Below, piece by piece: positions 15,713 through 24,825 of a stretch of 38,532 nucleotides of DNA (the stretch's first letter is position 1; each line of letters begins with the position of its first letter). The notes under the pieces were generated by a model. It was not told the DNA's origin. It worked only from the letters and a program-made list of their open reading frames with translations, and searched no databases. The stretch lies in contig JAEZVB010000087.1 of assembly GCA_023443285.1 (NCBI GenBank), positions 1-38,532 on the forward strand, in the 5' to 3' direction. Both the position numbers and the translations under genes were made by a program. Source of the DNA: Bacillota bacterium (GTDB taxonomy: Bacteria; Bacillota; Negativicutes; Sporomusales; Sporomusaceae).

Positions 15713-16375
15713 ATGAAGCGATTAATTATTGCCATTGATGGGCCGGCAGGCGCAGGTAAAAGTACTGTGGCCAAGCTTACCGCCCAGAGATTAGATTACA
15801 ATTATATTGATACCGGTGCTATGTACCGAGCAGTAGCCTGGCAGGCGCTCCAGCAAAATGCTGAGCTAACCGACCAAGTTATTGCTGAATTAGCCCGTAG
15901 CCTTGATTTAAAGCTGGAATATGTTAAGGGAACTACCAGGGTAACTGTCGACGGCCAGGATATTACCGAGGCCATTCGTACTCCAGAAGTTAGCCGGCTT
16001 GTACCCAAAGTAGCACAAGTTGCCGAACTAAGAAAGGTTATGCTGGAATTACAACGTGGCATGGCTAAAATGGGTGGCGTTGTAATGGACGGTCGGGATA
16101 TTGGTACACAGGTGCTGCCAAATGCCGACGTAAAAATATTTTTAACAGCTTCCATTGCCGAACGGGCTAAACGCCGCTGGTTGGAGTTAACCGCGAAAGG
16201 GTACACAATCAAGCTAACTGAACTGGAAGCTGAAATCGCTGCTCGCGATAAAGAAGACAGCGAGAGGGAGCTTGCGCCGCTAATTGCCGCACCGGATGCC
16301 ATTACTATCGATACCACCCAATTATCCATAGATGATACTGTGACAAAAATACTAGCATTAGCAGGGAGAAACTGA
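15713..16375 (+). CDS. cmk: Cytidylate kinase
   Basis: A 220-residue nucleoside monophosphate kinase that phosphorylates CMP/dCMP with ATP. The P-loop GPAGAGKST is at residues 10-18, YIDTGAMYRAVAW follows, and GVVMDGRDIGTQVLP is the CMP-binding region. AGGAGG lies about 11 bases before the ATG. The plsC GTG starts 4 bases after the stop; the aroA-cmk-plsC-lytS order here suggests tight cotranscription. Confidence 0.97.
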   Translation: MKRLIIAIDGPAGAGKSTVAKLTAQRLDYNYIDTGAMYRAVAWQALQQNAELTDQVIAELARSLDLKLEYVKGTTRVTVDGQDITEAIRTPEVSRLVPKVAQVAELRKVMLELQRGMAKMGGVVMDGRDIGTQVLPNADVKIFLTASIAERAKRRWLELTAKGYTIKLTELEAEIAARDKEDSERELAPLIAAPDAITIDTTQLSIDDTVTKILALAGRN

Positions 16376-16378
16376 CAG

Positions 16379-16972
16379 GTGTATGAGTTATTGCGCGTTT
16401 TTTTAACGCTTCTTTTTTCGTTGGTATTTCGCTGGCAAACCACCGGCATTGAAAATATTCCAGCAGGCGGCGTCATCATCGCCGCCAATCATATCAGTCT
16501 TTGGGATCCGCCGGTGGTTGGCACTGCTATACCGCGGCGCCGAATTCATTTTATGGCCAAAGAAGAATTGTTCACCAATAAAATATTTTGCTGGATAATT
16601 ACCAAATTAGAAGCCTTTCCGGTAAAGCGCGGCTCAGCTGACAGAACAGCCATCCGCACAGCTTTATCGCTGCTTGAAACAGGCAACATAGTTGGCATAT
16701 TTCCCGAAGGTACCCGAAGTAAAAACGGCAAACTCGGCAATCCCGAACCTGGTTTAGCCCTGATTGCTGTTAAAGCTGGTGTTCCCGTTGTCCCTACTGC
16801 GATTGTTGGCACTGATAAAATTTTTAGTAATGGGTGTTTATTTCCCAAGATCAAGGTAATATTTGGAAAACCATTAATTTTTAGCCGTGATAAAGAAAGT
16901 ATGGAAGAAATGAGTGCCCGGGTGATGGCAGAAATTAGTCATCTTTTAGCAGCAGCAGATACTAGTAAGTAA
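16379..16972 (+). CDS. plsC: 1-acylglycerol-3-phosphate O-acyltransferase
   Basis: A 197-residue membrane-associated acyltransferase that adds the second acyl chain in phosphatidic acid synthesis. The catalytic NH-x4-D motif is NHISLWD (37-43) and the glycerol-phosphate-binding motif is FPEGTRS (108-114). An N-terminal hydrophobic segment covers residues 5-18. The start is GTG 4 bases after cmk, with a GGGAG-type site inside the cmk end. plsY and gpsA, which make its substrates, lie at 29.7-31.3 kb. Confidence 0.95.
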   Translation: MYELLRVFLTLLFSLVFRWQTTGIENIPAGGVIIAANHISLWDPPVVGTAIPRRRIHFMAKEELFTNKIFCWIITKLEAFPVKRGSADRTAIRTALSLLETGNIVGIFPEGTRSKNGKLGNPEPGLALIAVKAGVPVVPTAIVGTDKIFSNGCLFPKIKVIFGKPLIFSRDKESMEEMSARVMAEISHLLAAADTSK

Positions 16973-16984
16973 GCAGGTATAAGT

Positions 16985-18703
16985 ATGGAAAACACTACAA
17001 TTGAAGTATTAGACACAAACTTATCCATTATTTTGGTGCAGCGAATTGCCATAATCGCTGTTTTTGCCTATGTATTATCGCATACCCAAGCATTCCGCTT
17101 AATATTTAAAGAGAGTACCACTGTCCGCGAGAAACTTATTTTGATATTTATCTTTTCAACCATCTCGATTGCCGGCACCTATTTTGGCATCCCGATTGAA
17201 GGAGCCCTTGCCAATGTCCGGGATACCGGAACCATTGTTGCAGGCCTATTGGCAGGACCGGTAGTAGGGACAACCGTTGGTTTGATTAGCGGTATCCACC
17301 GCATCTATCTGGGAGGCTTTACTGCCGTGCAATGCGGCATTGCCACATTAATTGGCGGAATTCTGGCCGGCTACATCCATATGCGAACAAAACCCAAATC
17401 TCCCGAATGGATTACTGGTGTCGTTACCGGTATTTGCGTTATTTTACTCAGCATGGGTTTAATTATCTTATTTGCCAAACCTTATGAATCGGCTTTCTCC
17501 CTTGTTATGCAAGTAATTCTCCCCATGTCAATGGCCAATGCTTTGGGAATAGCTATTTTTATGATCATTATTCATAACGCCAGAGACCATCAGACCAAAA
17601 TTGCGGCTCTCCAAACACATAGAGCACTAAGAATAGCCAATGTAACATTACCTCATTTTCGCCAAGGCCTTAATCCTGAATCAGCGGAAAAGGTGGCTGT
17701 TAACATATTAAACATGACTTCGGCTGCGGCAGTGGCAATTACTGACTTAGAACGGGTTCTAGCCCATATAGGGTTAGGAAGCGATCATCATGCCAAAGGC
17801 ATGCTGATTTTTACTAAGCTGACCAAGGCCAGCTTAGTAAAGGGACAGATTACGGTAGCCCAAAGTCAAAAAGATATTGGCTGCAACGTACCGTCTTGTC
17901 CCTTAAAGTCAGCTATAGTTGTACCGCTTTATTGCCGCGAGGAAATTGTCGGCACTCTGAAAATTTATTATGCTCACGAAGAGGCGCTTACCGCTCTTGA
18001 TATTGAATTTGCCCAGGGTCTTGGACAAGTTTTCGGTACTCAGCTTGAATTGTCGGCTCTCCAACATACGGCAGAGTTAGCGGCCAAAGCCGAACTTAAG
18101 GCGCTGCGCGCCCAGATTAACCCGCATTTTTTGTTTAATTCGCTAAATACAATTGTTTCATTTTGCCGTACCAATCCTGATAAAGCTCGCAATCTCATAA
18201 TTGAGTTAAGCGAATTCTTCCGTCGCAGTCTCAAAGCCGCCCGCGACTTTGTAACCCTGAAAGAGGAATTGGAGCAAGTCGACTCGTATTTAATCTTGGA
18301 ACAAGCCCGGTTTGGCAGCCGATTAGTTATTAAACAGGATGTTTCCCCTGATACTCTGGACATATTAATTCCCACGTTTACACTACAACCCCTGGTCGAA
18401 AACGCAGTAAAGCACGGGTTGCTGGCCAAAGCTACCGGCGGTACTATCCACATTGCTGCAAAAACAGTAGGCGATCAAGTTGAAATATCTATAACGGATA
18501 ATGGTCAGGGTATTCCGCCTGCTATCCAGGAACAAGTTTTGGAGTATGGCTTCGGCAAAGGAGCCGGCGTAGGTTTAACCAATGTCAATGAACGTCTAAA
18601 AGCCATATATGGAATCAAACATGCTCTGACGATCAACAGTGTAGAAGGGCAGGGGACAACAGTATTACTTCATATTCCAATTGACGCAGAGGTGAGATGT
18701 TAA
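16985..18703 (+). CDS. LytS/BtsS-type sensor histidine kinase
   Basis: A 572-residue membrane sensor. Residues 1-200 form a 5TM-5TMR_LYT domain with several membrane segments; 220-360 is GAF-like; 375 onward is a His_kinase domain with the phosphorylation site INPHFLFNSLN (His381), and an HATPase end with ENAVKHG and DNGQGIPP. E. coli BtsS of this architecture senses pyruvate. Cysteines in the GAF region (300, 305, 317) might sense redox, but this is speculative. It overlaps its response regulator by one base (TAATG), and a CstA-family carrier follows, the known target type of BtsSR. Confidence 0.92.
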   Translation: MENTTIEVLDTNLSIILVQRIAIIAVFAYVLSHTQAFRLIFKESTTVREKLILIFIFSTISIAGTYFGIPIEGALANVRDTGTIVAGLLAGPVVGTTVGLISGIHRIYLGGFTAVQCGIATLIGGILAGYIHMRTKPKSPEWITGVVTGICVILLSMGLIILFAKPYESAFSLVMQVILPMSMANALGIAIFMIIIHNARDHQTKIAALQTHRALRIANVTLPHFRQGLNPESAEKVAVNILNMTSAAAVAITDLERVLAHIGLGSDHHAKGMLIFTKLTKASLVKGQITVAQSQKDIGCNVPSCPLKSAIVVPLYCREEIVGTLKIYYAHEEALTALDIEFAQGLGQVFGTQLELSALQHTAELAAKAELKALRAQINPHFLFNSLNTIVSFCRTNPDKARNLIIELSEFFRRSLKAARDFVTLKEELEQVDSYLILEQARFGSRLVIKQDVSPDTLDILIPTFTLQPLVENAVKHGLLAKATGGTIHIAAKTVGDQVEISITDNGQGIPPAIQEQVLEYGFGKGAGVGLTNVNERLKAIYGIKHALTINSVEGQGTTVLLHIPIDAEVRC

Positions 18704-19473
18704 TGGCTGAGAACTTGCATACAATCAGGATCATGATTATTGATGATGAAGAGCCTGCTCGCAGTGAGTTAAAATATCTATTAGAACAATTTCCAGAAGT
18801 AGATATTGTTGGCGAGTTTTCCAGCGGCGAATCAGCCATCAATGCTATACAGTCACTCAATCCGCATTTAGCATTTATGGATATTGAAATGTCAGGTTTA
18901 AACGGCATGCAGACTGTCGAAAAATTAAACGCAGCCAACGTTGTGCCGCTAGTTGTTTTTGCTACCGCACATGAAGAGTTCGCGGTCAAGGCTTTTGAGC
19001 TCAATGCAGTTGATTATTTACTAAAGCCATTCTCGGAAAAACGCGTAGCAAAGTGTATCGAAAAAGTCCGGATGCTGCTTGCTGAATCCATTCCCGCTAC
19101 GCCTATCACCAAACAAACTGACGACTATCTGCCACCTTACAGCCTGCAAAAGCTAGCAATTGAGCATAATGGGAAAGCTTCGGTTATTGACACCAAGGAC
19201 ATAATTGCCGCGTACTGTACAGAAGGGCAATTATCTATCCGCACCGCTACTAAATGCTATTATTCCAACATGCCGCTCCAGGATTTGCATGCCCGCCTTG
19301 ATAAACACTTATTTTTCCGCACCCATCGCGCTTATCTTGTTAATATCGAAAAAATCCGCGAGATCATCCCCTGGTTTAACGGAACTTATAATCTAATGTT
19401 AGACGGCTTAACCGAAGAAGTACCGGTAAGCCGCCAACAAGTCCCCAAACTCAAAAAGCTGTTTGGTTTATAA
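18703..19473 (+). CDS. LytTR-family response regulator (BtsR/LytR-like)
   Basis: A 256-residue two-component regulator. The receiver has IIDDEEPAR, phospho-acceptor Asp60 in AFMDIEMSGLNG, and Lys in LLKPF. A LytTR DNA-binding domain covers about residues 150-255 with FFRTHRAYLVNIEKI and VPVSRQQVPKLK. ATG at 18703 is preferred over 18697 because GAGGTGAG is 6 bases upstream of it. It probably activates the CstA-type gene downstream when phosphorylated by the adjacent kinase; I could not find a clear pair of LytTR direct repeats in the intergenic region. Confidence 0.93.
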   Translation: MAENLHTIRIMIIDDEEPARSELKYLLEQFPEVDIVGEFSSGESAINAIQSLNPHLAFMDIEMSGLNGMQTVEKLNAANVVPLVVFATAHEEFAVKAFELNAVDYLLKPFSEKRVAKCIEKVRMLLAESIPATPITKQTDDYLPPYSLQKLAIEHNGKASVIDTKDIIAAYCTEGQLSIRTATKCYYSNMPLQDLHARLDKHLFFRTHRAYLVNIEKIREIIPWFNGTYNLMLDGLTEEVPVSRQQVPKLKKLFGL

Positions 19474-19508
19474 AAAAAATGTAACCATGTAATTTTTTCA
19501 TGCAATTG

Positions 19509-19542
19509 ACCGGGACGATAATGTATTTCGTCCCGGTTTTTT
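19509..19542 (+). terminator. Terminator between the LytTR regulator and the CstA-type gene
   Basis: A 10-bp perfect stem (19509-19518 with 19528-19537), 9-base loop, T tail. It separates the kinase/regulator transcript from the carrier, which has its own promoter. Confidence 0.9.
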
Positions 19543-19562
19543 GTCATTTCACCGTAGACATA

Positions 19563-19591
19563 TTGCCTGCCTGTAGGATATACTGTATTAT
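19563..19591 (+). promoter_or_regulatory. Candidate promoter for the CstA-type carrier gene
   Basis: TTGCCT at 19563-19568 and TATTAT at 19586-19591, 17 bases apart. The leader is about 90 bases and holds two GAAAGGAGG copies (near 19615 and 19673); the second is the ribosome site. Confidence 0.55.
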
Positions 19592-19690
19592 TTAAATATA
19601 AAGAAAATTTCTAATGAAAGGAGGCTAGTAGGTACTACGTAGGCTCTTCTTTATGTTATATTTCCTATTTTCGAAAGGAGGACTTATTTA

Positions 19691-21550
19691 ATGAATTCAG
19701 TTAGTTTATTGGTAGTTGCTGTCTGCGTGTATGTTTTGGCCTACCGGTATTATTCGGCATTCATTGCTGCAAAAGTTGTTGTATTAAATGATGCCAATGT
19801 AACTCCTGCTTATCGTTGCAACGATGGCCGTGAGTTTGTCCCAACTAATAAATGGGTATTATTCGGTCATCACTTTGCTGCTATCGCTGGTGCAGGCCCC
19901 CTTGTTGGCCCGGTACTGGCTGCCCAGTATGGCTGGGGTCCTGGTTTTATGTGGATTTTGCTCGGTTCGGTATTTGCCGGTGCAGTCCATGATTTCATTA
20001 TTTTGTTTGCGTCTATTCGTCATAATGGTCAATCCCTGGCCAGTATTGCTCGCCGTGAAGTTGGCCCGGTAAGCGGTATGACTACCTCACTTGCAATTCT
20101 CTTTATTATCATTGTTGCTCTTGCCGGCCTCGCAATCGTTGTTGTAAATGCCCTGTTTAAAAATCCTTGGGGCTTATACACCTTAGCAATGACCATTCCG
20201 ATTGCTATTGTTGTCGGTCTGTATATGTTCAAAATATGTCCGGGCGCCATTCGTTCCGGTTCAATTGCTGGCTTCCTGTTAGTATTGGCAGCCGTATTCA
20301 CCGGTCACTGGCTGAGCCCTGGACAACCATGGGCAGGGCTTGCACCGTTCTTTAACCTGACCAAACCTCAATTATCCATCGCATTGCCGCTATATGGCTT
20401 CTTTGCTGCTGTTCTGCCGGTATGGCTTTTGTTAGCTCCCCGCGACTACTTAAGCTCATACATGAAAATTGGTACCATCGCTGCGCTGGCTCTTGGTATT
20501 CTGATTGTACAGCCAACCGTTAATATGCCGTTTACCAGTAAATTTATGGATGGCGGCGGACCTATCATTCCTGGTCCATGGTGGCCGTACCTGTTTATTA
20601 CCATTGCCTGCGGTGCTATTTCCGGTTTCCATGCCCTGATCAGTTCAGGTACTACTTGTAAGATGATTGAAAAAGAATCACAAGCCCGCGTGATTGCTTA
20701 TGGCGGCATGCTTACTGAAGGTTTTGTTGCTGTAATGGCACTTATCTCGGCAGTTGTGCTTATGCCTGGTGACTATTTCGCAATTAACAGCCCGGCTGCT
20801 GTATTTGCCAAATTAGGTATTCCTACTGTTGAAATTAAAGAATTGTCCCGTCTAGTTGAAATGGATGTTGCGCATCGTCCTGGCGGTGCAGTATCACTGG
20901 CCGTTGGTATGGCTCACATCTTCTCCAATATCGGCGGCATGAAGCACCTCATGAGCTACTGGTATCAATTTGCCATTATGTTCGAGGCACTCTTCATTCT
21001 GACCACTATCGATGCCGGTACCCGTGTTGCCCGTTATATTCTCCAAGACATTCTCGGTACCTATGTATATGCTCCACTTAAAGAGACCAGCTGGTGGCCT
21101 GGCATTCTCTTTACCAGTGCTATCGTAACCTGCAGCTGGGGCTACTTGCTCTATAGTGGTGACGTAGCTACTATCTGGCCGCTGTTCGGCGTTGCCAACC
21201 AGCTTCTGGCAGTTATTGCTCTGGCTCTTGGCACCACCATTATTCTAAAAATTGCACCGAAGAAATCCTACGCTTTGGTAACCTTTGCACCGCTTGTTTT
21301 CTTGGCAACTACTGTTATTCTCGCCGGTACAATGAACGTGCAGATGTTCTTTAAACGTGGCGATGCTCTTGGAACTACCAATGGTACAGTAAGTATAGTT
21401 TTGATTATACTCACTGTTGTTACCTTGGCTGACTCCATCCGTCTGTGGCTGCAACTATTAAAGACTGATAAGCCAGTCGGTATGAACACCGAAATCACCT
21501 TCCAGTCTTGCCCAATTGACAACAATCGTACTCCTAACATTCCAAGCTAA
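19691..21550 (+). CDS. cstA: CstA-family pyruvate/peptide carrier
   Basis: A 619-residue protein with about 16 membrane segments. The CstA signature lies in residues 38-75 (VTPAYRCNDG, FVPTNKWVLFGHHFAAIAGAGPLVGPVLAAQYGW), and FLLATTIDAGTRVARY-like ILTTIDAGTRVARYILQD is near residue 435. It is shorter than E. coli CstA/BtsT (about 700), as usual in Firmicutes. Family members import pyruvate and possibly peptides. The LytS/LytTR pair upstream makes pyruvate the most likely substrate. GAAAGGAGG lies about 9 bases before the ATG. Codon choice looks enriched in common codons, suggesting high expression. Confidence 0.92.
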   Translation: MNSVSLLVVAVCVYVLAYRYYSAFIAAKVVVLNDANVTPAYRCNDGREFVPTNKWVLFGHHFAAIAGAGPLVGPVLAAQYGWGPGFMWILLGSVFAGAVHDFIILFASIRHNGQSLASIARREVGPVSGMTTSLAILFIIIVALAGLAIVVVNALFKNPWGLYTLAMTIPIAIVVGLYMFKICPGAIRSGSIAGFLLVLAAVFTGHWLSPGQPWAGLAPFFNLTKPQLSIALPLYGFFAAVLPVWLLLAPRDYLSSYMKIGTIAALALGILIVQPTVNMPFTSKFMDGGGPIIPGPWWPYLFITIACGAISGFHALISSGTTCKMIEKESQARVIAYGGMLTEGFVAVMALISAVVLMPGDYFAINSPAAVFAKLGIPTVEIKELSRLVEMDVAHRPGGAVSLAVGMAHIFSNIGGMKHLMSYWYQFAIMFEALFILTTIDAGTRVARYILQDILGTYVYAPLKETSWWPGILFTSAIVTCSWGYLLYSGDVATIWPLFGVANQLLAVIALALGTTIILKIAPKKSYALVTFAPLVFLATTVILAGTMNVQMFFKRGDALGTTNGTVSIVLIILTVVTLADSIRLWLQLLKTDKPVGMNTEITFQSCPIDNNRTPNIPS

Positions 21551-21570
21551 GTATTAGTTTAGGAAATAGG

Positions 21571-21615
21571 AAACCGCCGCTATGTTAGCTTTCGCTAAAT
21601 AGTGGCGGTTTTTAT
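21571..21615 (+). terminator. Terminator after the CstA-type gene
   Basis: A long stem: 21571-21583 pairs with 21599-21611, continued by 21585-21589 with 21594-21598 around a TTTC-type loop, then T run. Confidence 0.92.
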
Positions 21616-21687
21616 TTGAAACCCGAAGATAAAGGGTTTATAATAATAAGATGAATAAAGCCCAAGACTATCACACAGGAGGCTAAC

Positions 21688-23652
21688 GTGAAAATATATT
21701 TGGCCGACCACCGGGGGTTCTGTTATGGTGTAAAGCGGGCTGTTGATATGGCAATAAACTCGCTCAATACAAACTGTCTGGTACATACTTTAGGACCCAT
21801 TATCCATAATCCCCAGATGATAAACAAGCTCAAAGAATTAGGTGTTAACACAGCTGACACGCTAGAAGAAATACCATCAGGCAAAGTAATTATCCGTTCA
21901 CACGGTGTTGGACCTAGCATATATGAACAGGCTGAAGCCAAACAATTACAAGTAGTGGATGCCACCTGTCCGCATGTGAAGAAAGCGCAACAAGCCGCCC
22001 ATGACCTGTTTACAGAAGGCTATCAGGTTGTTATTGTTGGTGAACCTCATCATCCCGAGGTAAAAAGCATCTTTGCCTGGACAAATAATTCGGCGGCAAT
22101 TGTTGAAACTCCAGAACAGGCAGGGGTGCTGCCAAGTTATAACAGGCTGGGAGTTGTGGCTCAAACCACTTTTGCAGCTAAGGTTTTCCAAGATATTGTA
22201 GCCATCTTGGAAACTAAATGCCAGGAGCTCAAAATTGAACGCACCATTTGTACGGCCACCGATCTCCGCCAACAAGCCGCCATTGACTTGGCAGATAAAG
22301 TCGACTTAATGATTGTTGTCGGCGGCAAAGCCAGTGCCAATACCGCTCGTTTAGCCAGTGTCTGCCGAGATGCTGGCAAACCGGCGTACCATATTGAATC
22401 AGCTGACGAACTGCAAGCAGCATGGTTTACCGGCGTACAAACAGCTGGTATTACAGCAGGGGCGTCAACACCGGATTGGGTAATCAAGGAGGTATATAAG
22501 AAAATGGAAGCAATGAATATGACTGATGTAATTAAAGTAGAGAATGGAAGTATTATCAAAGGCACTGTTGTTGGTGTCCGCCATGATGAAGTCTTTGTTG
22601 ATATCGGCTATAAGGCCGAAGGCGTCATCCCGCTAGCCGAACTGGCCTACCCGGCACCAGCCACCTCCGCTGACATTGTAAGCGAAGGACAGGTTATTGA
22701 GGTATTGGTACTTGATGCCGACAGTGCTGATGGTCAGGTCAAACTGTCAAAATTACAGGCTGACCGTATCACAGCCTGGGACAAACTAGAACAAGCTCTC
22801 ACTACCCAACTCCCATTAGAAACCAAAATTACCGAAGTGGTGAAAGGTGGTTTGGTTGCCAGCATCTTCGGTCTGCGCGGCTTTATTCCAGCTTCCCAGA
22901 TTGATCTTAGATTTGTCGAAGACCTGCAGCCGTATGTCGGTCAGACGCTTACAGTAATACCCATTGAGATTGATCGCGAAAAACAAAAAGCGGTTTTATC
23001 CCGCAAGCAACTATTATCACAAGAAAAAGATGCCAAAGAAAAAGAACTGTTTGCTAAGTTGACAGTAGGGCAGAGCATTACCGGCAAAGTAAGCCGCCTG
23101 GCTAACTTCGGCGCATTTGTCGATATAGGTGGAGTCGATGGGCTTATTCATATTTCCGACTTGTCCTGGCAGCGGGTAAAAAACCCGCAAGAAATTGTAA
23201 ATGTTGGCGATGAGGTAACTGTTATTGTCCTCAAGGTTGATCAAGAAGCAAAGAAACTTTCGCTCAGTCTGAAAGATACGGTGCGTGATCCTTGGTATAC
23301 GATTGCTGAGACTATGGCAGAAGGAACTGTCCTGACCGGGACAGTTAGCAAGCTAGCCAAATTCGGAGCATTTGTTGAGTTAAAACCAGGAATAGAGGGG
23401 CTGGTACATATCTCCGAACTGTCTGAGCGCCGTGTAGCCAGCGCCGATGAAGTCGTCAGTGTCGGTCAACAAGTTGCTGTTAAGATCCTTTCTATAGATA
23501 AAGCAAACAAACGGATTGGACTAAGTATTAGCCAAGCCGAACAAGACAAAGAGCGTGCGGAATTCAGCGAATATCTCTCTACCCAAGAAGCTCCTTCATC
23601 AGGAGTTACGTTGGGCGACAAATTTGCACATTTATTCAAACGGGAGGACTAG
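21688..23652 (+). CDS. ispH: Fusion of IspH (HMBPP reductase) and ribosomal protein S1-like domains
   Basis: A 654-residue protein. Residues 1-275 are 4-hydroxy-3-methylbut-2-enyl diphosphate reductase, the last MEP-pathway step, with the three cluster cysteines at 12 (GFCYGV), 94 (DATCPHV) and 188 (ICTATDLRQ). Residues about 285-625 hold four S1 RNA-binding repeats; the third and fourth have the canonical GKVSRLANFGAFVDIG and GTVSKLAKFGAFVEL. Such fusions are known in clostridia and Negativicutes. The start is GTG with AGGAGG 7 bases before it. AAGGAGG at 22486-22492 followed by an in-frame ATG at 22504 sits at the domain junction and could yield free S1 protein. fni follows after 8 bases. 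Confidence 0.95.
   Translation: MKIYLADHRGFCYGVKRAVDMAINSLNTNCLVHTLGPIIHNPQMINKLKELGVNTADTLEEIPSGKVIIRSHGVGPSIYEQAEAKQLQVVDATCPHVKKAQQAAHDLFTEGYQVVIVGEPHHPEVKSIFAWTNNSAAIVETPEQAGVLPSYNRLGVVAQTTFAAKVFQDIVAILETKCQELKIERTICTATDLRQQAAIDLADKVDLMIVVGGKASANTARLASVCRDAGKPAYHIESADELQAAWFTGVQTAGITAGASTPDWVIKEVYKKMEAMNMTDVIKVENGSIIKGTVVGVRHDEVFVDIGYKAEGVIPLAELAYPAPATSADIVSEGQVIEVLVLDADSADGQVKLSKLQADRITAWDKLEQALTTQLPLETKITEVVKGGLVASIFGLRGFIPASQIDLRFVEDLQPYVGQTLTVIPIEIDREKQKAVLSRKQLLSQEKDAKEKELFAKLTVGQSITGKVSRLANFGAFVDIGGVDGLIHISDLSWQRVKNPQEIVNVGDEVTVIVLKVDQEAKKLSLSLKDTVRDPWYTIAETMAEGTVLTGTVSKLAKFGAFVELKPGIEGLVHISELSERRVASADEVVSVGQQVAVKILSIDKANKRIGLSISQAEQDKERAEFSEYLSTQEAPSSGVTLGDKFAHLFKRED
22486..22506 (+). 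promoter_or_regulatory. rpsA: Possible internal ribosome site and start for the S1 part
   Basis: AAGGAGG (22486-22492), 11 bases of spacer and an ATG at 22504, which is codon 273 of the fusion, in frame. Two further in-frame ATGs follow within 15 bases. It lies exactly between the IspH and S1 domains and would give a product of about 382 residues. Confidence 0.45.
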
Positions 23653-23660
23653 TAACTTAC

Positions 23661-24740
23661 ATGATACGGCAGTCACGCAAATTAGAACACTTGAAGTATT
23701 CTATGCTCTTAGACGACGGCCCGGCGGCTGCCGGATTTACTGATTTTCATTTAGTGCATAATTGCCTTCCAGACCTTTCTTGGCAGGACATTAAACTTAC
23801 CACTTCTATCGCCAATATTCCTTTGTCGCAGCCCATTATTATTAATGCAATTACTGGCGGCGCCGCCGATGTTATTGATATTAACCAAATGTTGGCTGAA
23901 TTTGCTCATTTGACAGGTACGGCTATGGCGGTAGGCTCACAGTATTCCGCTATCGAAACTCCAGCAGAAGCCGAGTCATATAAAGTAGTACGAAAAAGCA
24001 ATCCGGACGGCGTGCTTTTTGCCAATCTAGGTGCCCATGCTTCACCTGAAGCTGCCGTTTGCGCGGTTGAAATGATTGATGCACAAGCAATCCAAATTCA
24101 TCTTAACGCCGGTCAGGAAATCATTATGACTGAAGGCGACCGCAATTTTACCGACTATCTGTCTCGTATTGAAGCCATTGTCAAGAAGGTTACCATACCT
24201 GTTATTGTCAAAGAAGTCGGCTGCGGTATTGCCGCCGAGCAAGCGCAAGCGCTTGCCAATATTGGTGTTACCGTCATCGATGTGGGCGGCACAGGCGGCA
24301 CTAATTTTCTCGCTATAGAAGCCGCCCGCAGTCAGTTAACTCTTGACGACGAAATGCTATTATGGGGGATTCCTACTGCTATTTCAGCAGTAGAAGTAAT
24401 ATCGGCAATAGAGAACAACGTGGATGTGATTATATCAGGCGGCGTAAGAACACCGCTTGACGCGGTAAAAGCGCTCGCTATTGGCGGAAAGGCAGTGGCA
24501 ATTGCCGCACCTGTATTAAAAGTTCTAAAAGACAATGGACTTGACGGCGCAGTTCACTGGTATCAGAATTTCATTGTAGACCTAAAACGTTATATGTTGT
24601 TGCTGGGTGCGCGCTCAATAAGCGACCTTACAACAGTGCCACTAGTAATTACCGGTTTCAGCCGGGAATGGCTAACCACACGCGGAATTGATATTACACA
24701 ATTTGCTCACCGAAAAAAATTCGTTGAAAGCATGGCTTAA
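23661..24740 (+). CDS. fni: Type 2 isopentenyl-diphosphate delta-isomerase
   Basis: A 359-residue FMN-dependent enzyme that interconverts IPP and DMAPP. Signatures are RKLEHLKYSM at the N-terminus, NAITGGAADVIDINQMLAEFA, SQYSAIE and the FMN-binding VGGTGGTNFLAIEAAR. Length is typical. GGAGG is 13 bases before the ATG, longer than usual, at the end of ispH. Being next to ispH links it to the MEP pathway, where it balances the two products. Confidence 0.95.
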   Translation: MIRQSRKLEHLKYSMLLDDGPAAAGFTDFHLVHNCLPDLSWQDIKLTTSIANIPLSQPIIINAITGGAADVIDINQMLAEFAHLTGTAMAVGSQYSAIETPAEAESYKVVRKSNPDGVLFANLGAHASPEAAVCAVEMIDAQAIQIHLNAGQEIIMTEGDRNFTDYLSRIEAIVKKVTIPVIVKEVGCGIAAEQAQALANIGVTVIDVGGTGGTNFLAIEAARSQLTLDDEMLLWGIPTAISAVEVISAIENNVDVIISGGVRTPLDAVKALAIGGKAVAIAAPVLKVLKDNGLDGAVHWYQNFIVDLKRYMLLLGARSISDLTTVPLVITGFSREWLTTRGIDITQFAHRKKFVESMA

Positions 24741-24753
24741 CGCCATGCTTTTT
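24727..24753 (+). terminator. Terminator overlapping the fni stop
   Basis: A 10-bp perfect stem (24727-24736 with 24742-24751), loop TTAAC containing the stop codon, short T tail. Confidence 0.8.
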
Positions 24754-24825
24754 GCATTAACTAAGCGTGAACGGCACAAACTAGGGTTGAAACATTAACA
24801 TTACAAGGCTATGAGGTGAGACAAC

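Noticed and set aside
15802..16488. 228-codon minus-strand frame across cmk and plsC
   Set aside because: Antisense shadow of two well-supported genes, no ribosome site or known motif.
19543..19690. LytTR direct-repeat binding sites upstream of the CstA-type gene
   Set aside because: No convincing pair of 9-base repeats at the usual spacing could be found by eye.
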